Assembly (NCBI GenBank): GCA_028871055.1
Contig: JAGWON010000015.1
Span: 1 to 64,000 of the forward strand
Length of the DNA: 64,000 bases
DNA from: Alphaproteobacteria bacterium
GTDB taxonomy: Bacteria > Pseudomonadota > Alphaproteobacteria > ATCC43930 > CGMCC-115725
Direction: 5' to 3'
Positions 56,979 through 64,000 of this stretch are shown piece after piece. The notes below the pieces were generated by a model. It saw nothing but the letters and a program-made list of their open reading frames with translations. It was not told where the DNA came from and did no database searches. A program made the position numbers and the translations under genes. Position 1 is the first letter of the stretch; each line of letters starts with the position of its first letter.

Positions 56979-58142
56979 ATGCGTCGCGCATTTTGGTTGC
57001 CGGTGGTGTTCGTTACGCTCGTCGCTGTTTCGCACGCGCAGGCGGCTGACGCACCGCACGTCAAGGGCCTGTGGCTGACGACCGATTATCCGTCGCTCGC
57101 CGCGCAGGCCGGGCAGCCGACGACCCTCCAGCTCAAGCTGCAGAACTATGGCCTGCCGCCCGAGCGTGTTGCGCTGTCGGTAGCTGACGTGCCCGCCGGC
57201 TGGAAGGCGGCGATCCTCGGCAACGGCCTGCCGGTCACCGCCGCGATGCCGGCGACGAACGACAACGTGCCGCTGACGCTGCGCATTGACGTGCCGGCCA
57301 ATGCGGGGCCGGGCACCGACGAGTTGGTGCTGCACGCCAGGGGTGCGGGTGCGTCGGCGACGCTGCCGATCGACATTACCATCGGCCAGAACCTGCCGCC
57401 GCAGCTCAGCATCAAGACTGATCTGCCGTCGCTGCGCGGTACGCCGACGACGAGCTTCAAGTATACGTTCCACGTCCAGAACGACAGCGACAAGGATGCG
57501 ACGGTCAAGCTGGTCGCCGACGCGCCGCCGGGTTTCCAGACGTCGTTCACCGAATCCTACGGTACGCAGCAGTTGAGCTCGATCCCGATCGCCGCCGGCA
57601 AAAGCAAAGACCTCCAGGTCCAGGTTCAGCCGCCGGACAATATCAAGGCGGGCGACTATCCGGTCACCGTGCATGCCTCGGCCGACGGCGCCGCGGCGTC
57701 GACGCGGCTCGAGATGCAGATCACCGGTCAGCCGAAGCTCAGCCTCAGCGGCCAGGGCGGTCGCCTCAGCGCCTCAGCGGAGGCCGGCAAGGCGACGGCC
57801 ATTAGCCTCGTCGTCCGCAACGACGGCAGCGCGCCGGCTCAGGACATCCACTTCTCGGGCTCGCCGCCATCCGACTGGAAGGTCGATTTCAAGCCGGACA
57901 GCATTCCCGCGCTCGTCCCCAACCAGAAAGCAACGGTGCAGGCTCTGCTGACGCCCTCGGACAAGGCGCTGGCGGGCGACTACATGACGACCTTCGACGC
58001 CGACGGCAAGGGCGCGGCGACCTCGGCAGATTTCCGCATCACCGTCGAGACCTCGACGCTGTGGGGCGTGATCGGGATCGCGGTGATCGCCATCGCGCTG
58101 CTGATCGCCGTCGGCGCGGTTGCGCGCTTCGGCCGGCGATGA
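56979..58142 (+). CDS. secreted NEW3-domain protein anchored at the C-terminus
   Basis: This 387-residue protein has a signal peptide (ending near SHAQA), three repeated beta-sandwich units with NEW3 (alpha-galactosidase-associated) character ([52 protein letters not shown]), and a C-terminal membrane helix ([20 protein letters not shown]). It would face the periplasm. Its stop overlaps the ABC ATPase start by 4 bases, so it is an accessory of that transporter. Such NEW3-ABC sets occur in many bacteria with unknown substrate. Confidence 0.85.
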   Translation: MRRAFWLPVVFVTLVAVSHAQAADAPHVKGLWLTTDYPSLAAQAGQPTTLQLKLQNYGLPPERVALSVADVPAGWKAAILGNGLPVTAAMPATNDNVPLTLRIDVPANAGPGTDELVLHARGAGASATLPIDITIGQNLPPQLSIKTDLPSLRGTPTTSFKYTFHVQNDSDKDATVKLVADAPPGFQTSFTESYGTQQLSSIPIAAGKSKDLQVQVQPPDNIKAGDYPVTVHASADGAAASTRLEMQITGQPKLSLSGQGGRLSASAEAGKATAISLVVRNDGSAPAQDIHFSGSPPSDWKVDFKPDSIPALVPNQKATVQALLTPSDKALAGDYMTTFDADGKGAATSADFRITVETSTLWGVIGIAVIAIALLIAVGAVARFGRR

Positions 58143-59077
58143 GCGAGGTCGTCCTCAGCGCCAAAGGACTGAGCAAGTGGTACGGCCCGATCGCCGCGGT
58201 TTCCGGTGTTGATCTCGAGCTGCATCGCGGCGAGATCCTCGGCATGCTCGGCCCTAACGGTGCGGGCAAGACGACGACCATCCTGATGCTGCTGGGATTG
58301 ACCGAGCCTAGCAGCGGCACCATCGATGTCGGTGGTTTCGATCCGATCCGCGCGCCACTCGAGGTCAAGCGAAGAGTCGGCTATCTGCCGGACTCGGTCG
58401 GCTTCTACGACAACCTGACGGCGCGGCAGAACCTGCGCTACACCGCGCGGCTTGCCGGCCTGCCGCGCGAGCAGGCCGAAGCCGGAATATCAGCGGCGCT
58501 GAAGCGCGTCGGGCTCGACGAAGTGGCCGATCGCGGCATGCGGACGCTGTCGCACGGCATGCGCCAGCGCCTCGGCCTCGCCGAGGTGCTGATGAAGGGC
58601 GTCGAGCTCGCGGTGCTCGACGAGCCGACCTCGGGCCTCGATCCGCAGGCGAGCTTCGATCTGCTCGACACCATCCGCGGCCTCAAGGCCGACGGCACCG
58701 CCGTGCTGCTGTCGTCGCATCTGCTCGATCGCGTGCAGGCGGTGTGCGACCGCGTCGCGCTGTTCCATCGCGGCAAGATCGTGCTTGAAGGCACCGTGCC
58801 CGATCTGGCGCGGCGCGTCTTCGGCGGCGTCTATATCTTCGAGCTCGACCTCGAGGGCGACGTCGACGCGCCAAGCCTGTTCGCGGCGCTGCCGGGCGTG
58901 CGCCAGGCGACGGCGGCGGACGGCACGGTGCGCGTGCTCGCTGACCGCGACGTGCGCGCCGAGCTGGCGCGCGCAGCGGTTGCCGCCGGCGCCGCGCTCC
59001 ATCGCCTAGTCAGCGTCGAGCCCAGCCTCGACGCCATTTACCGCCATTACTTCGAGGGCCGGCATGGCACGGCGTAG
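58139..59077 (+). CDS. ABC transporter ATP-binding protein (ABC-2 type partner)
   Basis: This 312-residue ATPase has Walker [17 protein letters not shown], signature [14 protein letters not shown] and Walker [14 protein letters not shown], then a C-terminal region of about 90 residues typical of CcmA/NosF-like exporters. It overlaps the permease start by 14 bases. With its permease it resembles NosF-NosY and gliding-type ABC-2 systems; the substrate is unknown. The open frame upstream is read-through of the preceding gene. Confidence 0.92.
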   Translation: MSEVVLSAKGLSKWYGPIAAVSGVDLELHRGEILGMLGPNGAGKTTTILMLLGLTEPSSGTIDVGGFDPIRAPLEVKRRVGYLPDSVGFYDNLTARQNLRYTARLAGLPREQAEAGISAALKRVGLDEVADRGMRTLSHGMRQRLGLAEVLMKGVELAVLDEPTSGLDPQASFDLLDTIRGLKADGTAVLLSSHLLDRVQAVCDRVALFHRGKIVLEGTVPDLARRVFGGVYIFELDLEGDVDAPSLFAALPGVRQATAADGTVRVLADRDVRAELARAAVAAGAALHRLVSVEPSLDAIYRHYFEGRHGTA

Positions 59078-60032
59078 CGGCTCGCCATTCATCGGGTTTG
59101 GTGCGGTCTTCGTCAAGGAGCTCGCCGACCATCTCGGCAGCTCGCGCATGTTCGTGCTCGAATGGCTAGTGCTGCTGACCGGGATTGGCGCGGTCTATAC
59201 CGCGATCAGCGACCTCAAGACTACCACCGCGAGCGATCCGTTCGTGTTCCTGCGTCTCTTCACCCACGCGCGCGATCCGCTGCCGTCGTTCATCGCGGTG
59301 CTGGCGTTCCTGGTGCCGCTGATGGCGATTGGCCTCGGCTTCGATGCGATCAACAGCGAATTCAACCGCCGTACCATGAGCCGCATCCTGGCTCAACCGA
59401 TCTATCGCGATGCACTACTGCTGGGGAAATTCCTCGCCGGCCTGGCGACGCTGGCGATCGCGCTGGTGATGCTGTGGCTGCTGGTCGTCGGCTTCGGGCT
59501 CATCACCCTGGGCGTGCCGCCGAGTGGCGCCGAGGTGTCGCGCGGCATCGGCTTCCTCGTCGTCGCCCTGTTCTATGGCGGGCTGTGGCTAACGGTGGCG
59601 ATACTGTGTTCGGTGCTGTTCCGTTCGGCAGCGACCTCGGCGCTGGTCGCGCTCGGGCTCTGGCTGCTGGCGACCGTACTGTGGCCGCTGATCGTCCAGT
59701 TCGCCGCCAACGCGATCTATCCGCCCAATGCGGTGACGCTGCTCCTCGGCGGTGGGCCCAGCCTCGGCCAGGTCGAGCTGCAGCAGACGTTGTCGCGCGT
59801 CTCGCCCAGTACGCTGTTCGATGAATCCGTGCTGGCGCTGCTGCATCCGGCGACGCGCGCGCTCGGGCCGGTGTTCATGTCGCAGCTCGAAGGCAGCGTG
59901 ATGGGAGCTCCGTTGCCCTTCGGCCAGAGCCTGCTGCTGATCTGGCCGCAGGCGACTGGCCTCGTCGCCGGCACCATCATCGTCTTCGTGTTTGCCTATA
60001 TCGCGTTCCAGCGGCAGGAAGTGCGGGCGTAG
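59064..60032 (+). CDS. ABC-2 type permease
   Basis: This 322-residue protein has six or so membrane helices and the NosY-like start [59 protein letters not shown] stretch (read in parts) marks the coupling region shared by ABC-2 permeases of the NosY/Gld type. It forms the transmembrane part of the exporter encoded by this three-gene operon. A strong hairpin follows 36 bases after the stop. Confidence 0.9.
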   Translation: MARRSGSPFIGFGAVFVKELADHLGSSRMFVLEWLVLLTGIGAVYTAISDLKTTTASDPFVFLRLFTHARDPLPSFIAVLAFLVPLMAIGLGFDAINSEFNRRTMSRILAQPIYRDALLLGKFLAGLATLAIALVMLWLLVVGFGLITLGVPPSGAEVSRGIGFLVVALFYGGLWLTVAILCSVLFRSAATSALVALGLWLLATVLWPLIVQFAANAIYPPNAVTLLLGGGPSLGQVELQQTLSRVSPSTLFDESVLALLHPATRALGPVFMSQLEGSVMGAPLPFGQSLLLIWPQATGLVAGTIIVFVFAYIAFQRQEVRA

Positions 60033-60067
60033 TCTTTCAAAGCGCGGTCCGCGTCGCGTCAAGCGCG

Positions 60068-60097
60068 AAAAGGGCGGACCGGCAGGCCCGCCCTTTT
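60068..60097. terminator. bidirectional intrinsic terminator
   Basis: AAAAGGGCGG and CCGCCCTTTT form a perfect 10-bp stem with a 10-base loop, giving a T-run on either strand. It ends the ABC operon on the plus strand and the tRNA-Asn transcript on the minus strand. Confidence 0.85.
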
Positions 60098-60105
60098 CTG
60101 TCGAA

Positions 60106-60180
60106 TGGCTCCGGGGGTCGGGATCGAACCGACGACCGATCGGTTAACAGCCGATTGCTCTACCGCTGAGCTACCCCGGA
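60106..60180 (-). tRNA. tRNA-Asn (GTT)
   Basis: The reverse strand reads TCCGGGGTAGCTCAG at the 5' end, anticodon loop CTGTTAACC (anticodon GTT), GGTTCGATCC in the T arm and CCCCGGAGCCA at the 3' end, with CCA encoded. The acceptor stem of seven pairs is complete. Confidence 0.96.
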
Positions 60181-60228
60181 ATATCGCCGCATCATATACA
60201 CGCGGTCCCTTAACGAGTCCAAACCGCG

Positions 60229-60302
60229 TGGAGGCCGGAAGCGGAATCGAACCGCTGTACGGGGATTTGCAGTCCCCTGCATAACCACTCTGCCATCCGG
60301 CC
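60229..60302 (-). tRNA. tRNA-Cys (GCA)
   Basis: The reverse strand starts GGCCGGATGGCAGAGTGG, has anticodon loop ACTGCAAAT (anticodon GCA), T arm GGTTCGATTCC and ends TTCCGGCCTCCA with CCA encoded. It lies 48 bases upstream of tRNA-Asn on the same strand, so the two may be one transcript. Confidence 0.96.
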
Positions 60303-60447
60303 GGCGCGCCGAGGCCCGAGATATAGGCGTTTCCGCCCGCCCGGCGCAATGCCGAGGCGGCTCCGGCGACTCTGCGATTGTCCTGCGCGGCTGCCGCGGC
60401 TAGTATAAATTTTCAAGACCGTTAGCGGCCGATCTTCATCCAAATCT

Positions 60448-61113
60448 ATGACCCGATTCGATTTCCACGCCGCGCGCCTGGCCATGATCGACGGCCAGCT
60501 GCGCACCAATACGGTGACCGATCTCCGCGTGCTCGAGGCGTTCGACGCAGTGCCGCGCGAACGCTTCGTGCCCGAGGTGCTGCGCGGCGTCGCCTATATC
60601 GACGAGGATCTATCGCTCGGCGACGGCCGCTGGCTGATCGAGCCGATGGTGCTGGCGCGGCTGGTTCAGTTTGCCGCCATCGCACCGACCGACCGCGTGC
60701 TGGCCATCGGCGATCCGAGCGGCTATGCCGCGGCGATTCTGTCGCACCTCGCCGGCCGCGTGGTCATGCTTGAAGCCGATGCCGGCGCCATTGCGGCCGC
60801 GCGCCAGCGCCTGGCCGGGCTCGGTTGCGCCAATGTCGAGGTCGTCCAGGGCCCGCTCGAGCACGGCCATAAAGCGGCCGCGCCCTACGACGCGATCGTG
60901 ATTGCCGGCGCTGCGGCCGAGGTGCCGCACGATCTGCTCGGCCAGCTGGTCGAAGGCGGCCGACTGGTGGTGGTGATCCGCAAGCCGGGCGCGCCAATCG
61001 GCGAGGGCGAGGTGATGACCCGCGTCGGCGCGGTGCTGTCGCGCCGGCCGGTGTTCGACGCCGGCACGCCCTATCTGCCGGGCTTCCAGCCGGCGCCGAG
61101 CTTCGCTTTTTGA
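60448..61113 (+). CDS. protein-L-isoaspartate methyltransferase-like protein
   Basis: This 221-residue protein has the PCMT fold: RLAMIDGQLRTNTVTD, VPRERFVPEVLRGVAYID, a motif I region VLAIGDPSGYAAAIL and VIVIAGAAAEVPHDLLGQLVEGGRLV. It belongs to the pcm-like genes found directly before tolC in alphaproteobacteria. Motif I reads GDPSG rather than the usual GxGxG, so SAM binding or repair activity is not assured. It lies 7 bases before tolC and is probably co-transcribed. Confidence 0.87.
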   Translation: MTRFDFHAARLAMIDGQLRTNTVTDLRVLEAFDAVPRERFVPEVLRGVAYIDEDLSLGDGRWLIEPMVLARLVQFAAIAPTDRVLAIGDPSGYAAAILSHLAGRVVMLEADAGAIAAARQRLAGLGCANVEVVQGPLEHGHKAAAPYDAIVIAGAAAEVPHDLLGQLVEGGRLVVVIRKPGAPIGEGEVMTRVGAVLSRRPVFDAGTPYLPGFQPAPSFAF

Positions 61114-61120
61114 GCGGCCG

Positions 61121-62521
61121 ATGCGGCGCGGCGCGGTCCTGGCCTTGCTCCCGGCGCTCGCGTTGGGCGCGGTGCCGGCTTGGTTTTTGGTTTCGCTCCT
61201 GACGAGCGACGCCGCCCGGGCCGAGACGCTCCAGGACGCGCTCGCTGAGGCTTACAACACCAATCCGCAACTGCTGGCCGAGCGCGCCAATCTGCGCGCG
61301 ACCGACGAAGGCGTGAACCAGGCGCTCGCCGGCTGGCGGCCGACGCTCCAATTCACCAGCGCCATCGGCAAGGAGAAATTCGAGAACACGCCGACCACCA
61401 GCTCCCAACTCCCCGCAGGCTACACCACGCCGCGCTCGCTCGATTTCAAGCTGATCCAGCCGGTCTATCAGGGCGGCCAGACGGTCGCCAAGACGGCGCA
61501 GGCCGAGGATACCGTCCGCTCGGAGCGTGCCCATCTGATCGCGCTCGAAGGCACGGTGCTGTTCAACGTCATCTCCGCCTATTTCGACGTGCTGCGCGAC
61601 CAGGCGGTGGTCGCCCTCGACCGCAATAACGAGAACCTGCTGGCCGAGACGCTCAAGCAGACCCAGGCGCAGTTCCGCTCCGGCCTCGTCACCCGCACCG
61701 ACGTGGCGCAGGCCGAAGCTCGCCTCCAGGCGGCTCACGCCCAGCGCCAGCAGGACGAGGGCACGCTGCAATCCGATCGCGCCAACTATGCGCGCTACGT
61801 CGGCCACGCGCCCGCGAATCCGGCGCAACCGACCATCCAGCCGCAGATTCCGGCATCGCGCGCCGAGGCGCTCGGCTTGGCTGCAACCAAGAACCCGAAC
61901 GTGATCTCGGCGCTGTTCGGTGAGGACGCCGCACGCGACTTCGTCGCTGCGACCGAGGCGCAGTTGCTGCCCAGCGTCAACCTGGTCGGCGAGGCGAACC
62001 GCACCGACGATCCGTTGCAATTGAGCGGCCACGAGACCACCTACGGCACGGTGCAGGCGCAGCTTTCGGTGCCGCTCTACGAGGCCGGATTGATCTATTC
62101 GGAATCGCGGCAGGCCAAGCAGAAGGTCGGCCAGAGCGAAGGACTGACCGACGACGCGCGACGCTTCGCGGTGGAAGGCGCCACCGCGGCCTGGGAGACC
62201 ATCCAGGCGCAGCGCGCCAACATCGTCTCGCAGCGATCCGCGATCCGGGCCGACCAGATCGCCTATGACGGCCTCAAGGCGCAGCAGCGCGCCGGCCTGC
62301 GCACCCTGATCGACGTCCTGAACGCCGAGCAGGAGCTGTTCGCCGACCGCACCAACCTGATCAAGGCGCAGCACGATCTCGCCGTCGCCGAGTTCAACCT
62401 GGCGGACCAGGTCGGCCGGCTCACCGCGGCCGACCTCAAGCTGGCGGTCAATCTCTACGACGTGAACCGCTACTACGAGGCGGTGCGGTCGAAGTGGCTG
62501 GGCTTCGGGCCCAGCCGGTGA
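61121..62521 (+). CDS. tolC: TolC-family outer-membrane channel
   Basis: This 466-residue protein has a signal peptide ending near SDAARA, then the TolC repeats: ETLQDALAEAYNTNPQLLAERANLRATDEGVNQALAGWRPT (read in parts) and TLIDVLNAEQELFADRTNLIKAQHDL in the second half. It forms the outer-membrane exit duct for type I secretion and efflux pumps. Gene order pcm-like, tolC, popZ-like, valS is conserved in alphaproteobacteria. Confidence 0.94.
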   Translation: MRRGAVLALLPALALGAVPAWFLVSLLTSDAARAETLQDALAEAYNTNPQLLAERANLRATDEGVNQALAGWRPTLQFTSAIGKEKFENTPTTSSQLPAGYTTPRSLDFKLIQPVYQGGQTVAKTAQAEDTVRSERAHLIALEGTVLFNVISAYFDVLRDQAVVALDRNNENLLAETLKQTQAQFRSGLVTRTDVAQAEARLQAAHAQRQQDEGTLQSDRANYARYVGHAPANPAQPTIQPQIPASRAEALGLAATKNPNVISALFGEDAARDFVAATEAQLLPSVNLVGEANRTDDPLQLSGHETTYGTVQAQLSVPLYEAGLIYSESRQAKQKVGQSEGLTDDARRFAVEGATAAWETIQAQRANIVSQRSAIRADQIAYDGLKAQQRAGLRTLIDVLNAEQELFADRTNLIKAQHDLAVAEFNLADQVGRLTAADLKLAVNLYDVNRYYEAVRSKWLGFGPSR

Positions 62522-62641
62522 GATAACGCGCAAAACGAGTTATCCCCAGGCGGGAAGGCATATCTAGCATTTAGCGAGGCCTTTCCCTACTATATCTGGG
62601 TGCCGCTCAGGTCAGGCGGCAGGTTGTTGGTGGAGGTTGCC

Positions 62642-63184
62642 ATGTCGGATATCAGCCGCCAGGACGAGCCCTCGATGGAGGAGATTCTCGCCTCGATCCG
62701 CCGCATCATCGCCGAGGACGCGGACGCCACGGGCAAGCCGAACGCGGCGTCTGCCGAGCAGGACATTCTCGAGTTGACTGATCGCGTCGAGCCCGACGGC
62801 TCGGTCGTCTCGCTCGCCGCGCGCCTGGCGCCGCGGAGCGAGCCGTCGCCGATCGCGGTTGCGCCCTACGAGCCAGCGCCCAAGGCCGCGCCGGAGCCGC
62901 CGCCGGCGGTCGCCGAAACTCCGGCGGCGCCGGTCGAGCACTCCGATCGCGTGATCTCCGAAAGCGCCGCCGCCGCTTCGATCGCCGTGCTGACCGAACT
63001 CGCGCGTGCCGCGCCGCGCAGCGCCGCCACCGGCACGCCGGGCGACCGCGCGCTCGAGGACGCGACGCGCGAGCTGCTGAAGCCGCTCCTCAAGGCGTGG
63101 CTCGACACCAATCTGCCCGCGATCATCGAGCGCATCGTGCGTGAGGAAATCGCTCGGCTCGTGCGCGAGGCGCGCGACGGCTGA
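62642..63184 (+). CDS. DUF2497 / PopZ-like polar organising protein
   Basis: From the ATG at 62642 this is 180 residues. A short conserved N-terminal helix, SMEEILASIRRIIAED, is followed by a long Pro/Ala/Glu-rich disordered middle and a conserved C-terminal helical region, LKPLLKAWLDTNLPAIIERIVREEIARL. This is the PopZ architecture. In Caulobacter PopZ gathers at the cell poles and anchors ParB and the centromere. The place between tolC and valS is typical. Confidence 0.88.
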   Translation: MSDISRQDEPSMEEILASIRRIIAEDADATGKPNAASAEQDILELTDRVEPDGSVVSLAARLAPRSEPSPIAVAPYEPAPKAAPEPPPAVAETPAAPVEHSDRVISESAAAASIAVLTELARAAPRSAATGTPGDRALEDATRELLKPLLKAWLDTNLPAIIERIVREEIARLVREARDG

Positions 63185-63276
63185 CACGCTAAAGGTCGGT
63201 CGACGGGCGCACGATAGTCATCCACCGGAGCGTGCGCCCTTGCGGTGACGCGCCGGGCCGCCTAAAAACGGGCGCG

Positions 63277-64000
63277 ATGCTCGACAAGACCTTCAATCCC
63301 GGCGCGATCGAGCCGGTCCTCTACGCGGCGTGGGAGAAGTCCGGCGCCTTCGCCTGCGATCCGCAATCGGCGAAGCGGCCGTTCTGCATCGCCATGCCGC
63401 CGCCCAACGTCACCGGCAGCCTGCACATGGGCCACGCGCTCAACCACACGCTGCAGGACATCCTGGCGCGGTTCGAGCGCATGCGCGGCCGCGATGTGCT
63501 GTGGCAGCCGGGCACCGACCACGCCGGCATCGCCACGCAGATGGTGGTCGAGCGCAATCTCGCGGCGGAAAAGACCGATCGCCGCGCGCTCGGCCGCGAG
63601 AAATTCATCGAACGCGTCTGGCAATGGAAGGCCGAGAGCGGCGGCACCATCACCCGCCAGCTGCGCTCGCTCGGCGCTTCGCCGGACTGGAAGCGCGAGC
63701 GCTTCACCATGGACGACGGGCTGAGCGCCGCGGTGCGCAGGGTCTTCGTCAGCCTCCACAAGGAGGGCCTGATCTATCGCGACAAGCGGCTGGTGAACTG
63801 GGACCCCAAGCTGCACACCGCGGTCTCCGACCTCGAGGTCGAAAGCCGCGAGACCAAGGGCTCGCTCTGGTACATCAGGTATCCGGTCGTCGGCCACGAC
63901 GGCGCGTTCATCACCGTGGCGACGACGCGCCCCGAAACCATGCTCGGCGACACCGGCGTCGCGGTGAATCCCGAGGACGAGCGCTACAAGCATCTGATCG
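63277..64000 (+). CDS. valS: valyl-tRNA synthetase, N-terminal part cut by window edge
   Basis: The ATG at 63277 opens a frame to the window end (241 residues) starting [44 protein letters not shown] contains the class I HIGH motif as HMGH, and [17 protein letters not shown] is typical of ValS. It charges tRNA-Val. About three quarters of the protein, including the KMSKS motif, lies beyond the window. Confidence 0.96.
   Translation, partial: MLDKTFNPGAIEPVLYAAWEKSGAFACDPQSAKRPFCIAMPPPNVTGSLHMGHALNHTLQDILARFERMRGRDVLWQPGTDHAGIATQMVVERNLAAEKTDRRALGREKFIERVWQWKAESGGTITRQLRSLGASPDWKRERFTMDDGLSAAVRRVFVSLHKEGLIYRDKRLVNWDPKLHTAVSDLEVESRETKGSLWYIRYPVVGHDGAFITVATTRPETMLGDTGVAVNPEDERYKHLI

Noticed and set aside
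60059-60349. open frames over the tRNA genes
   Set aside because: The DNA folds as tRNA-Asn and tRNA-Cys with complete arms and encoded CCA, so the frames are accidental.
60764-62533. 589-codon minus-strand frame opposite tolC and the PIMT-like gene
   Set aside because: It crosses two genuine genes and lacks recognisable motifs.

Overview
This window is a GC-rich (about two-thirds G+C by eye) chromosomal segment from an alphaproteobacterium. The evidence is gene order: divergent ppiD-trpE and tpiA, then secG, pyrG, kdsA, eno, an FtsB-like gene, pdhA-pdhB-pdhC, lpd, lipA and a RatA-like gene, and at the right end a PIMT-like gene, tolC, a PopZ/DUF2497 gene and valS. E1-beta with its own N-terminal lipoyl domain, MbfA, and PAS_5 and DUF1127 proteins point the same way. 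I cannot name the genus. Rhodospirillales or Hyphomicrobiales relatives would fit.

Layout. 1-1.7 kb: an IS1380-type transposase fragment, an AhpD-like protein and a broken nitrilase gene. 2.1-5.3 kb: a tight seven-gene cluster (12-TM haem-copper/NnrS-like membrane protein, three different DUF2249 proteins, a DUF59/SufT-like protein, a small unknown and an NsrR-like Rrf2 regulator), probably for nitric-oxide or Fe-S/haem stress. 5.4-9.8 kb: trpE, ppiD, tpiA. 9.8-19.1 kb: an accessory block between tpiA and secG with an alpha-carbonic anhydrase, a LivKHMGF-type ABC importer and a six-gene arsenic operon. 19.4-34.9 kb: the central-metabolism backbone, containing a frameshifted AT-richer trypsin-like gene between pyrG and kdsA.

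35-49 kb: a PilZ protein, a CGNR regulator, modB-modC without an adjacent modA, a cystathionine beta-lyase, an ArsR/SRPBCC pair, the ferritin-like iron exporter MbfA, and a TetR-controlled tripartite RND efflux system. 49-56.8 kb: small membrane proteins, a dead HCCA-isomerase gene, a decayed gene duplicate, sulfurtransferase, cysteine synthase, Nudix hydrolase, polysaccharide deacetylase and a 2OG-Fe(II) oxygenase. 57-60 kb: a NEW3-domain protein with an ABC-2 exporter. 60.1-60.3 kb: tRNA-Asn and tRNA-Cys. 60.4-64 kb: the PIMT-like gene, tolC, popZ-like gene and the start of valS.

The intergenic DNA carries at least five families of palindromic dispersed repeats. One family, centred on CTCGAG, also lies in frame inside the linkers of both pdhB and pdhC. 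Three genes are visibly broken (nitrilase, trypsin-like protease, HCCA isomerase). No CRISPR array, prophage or rRNA gene was seen.
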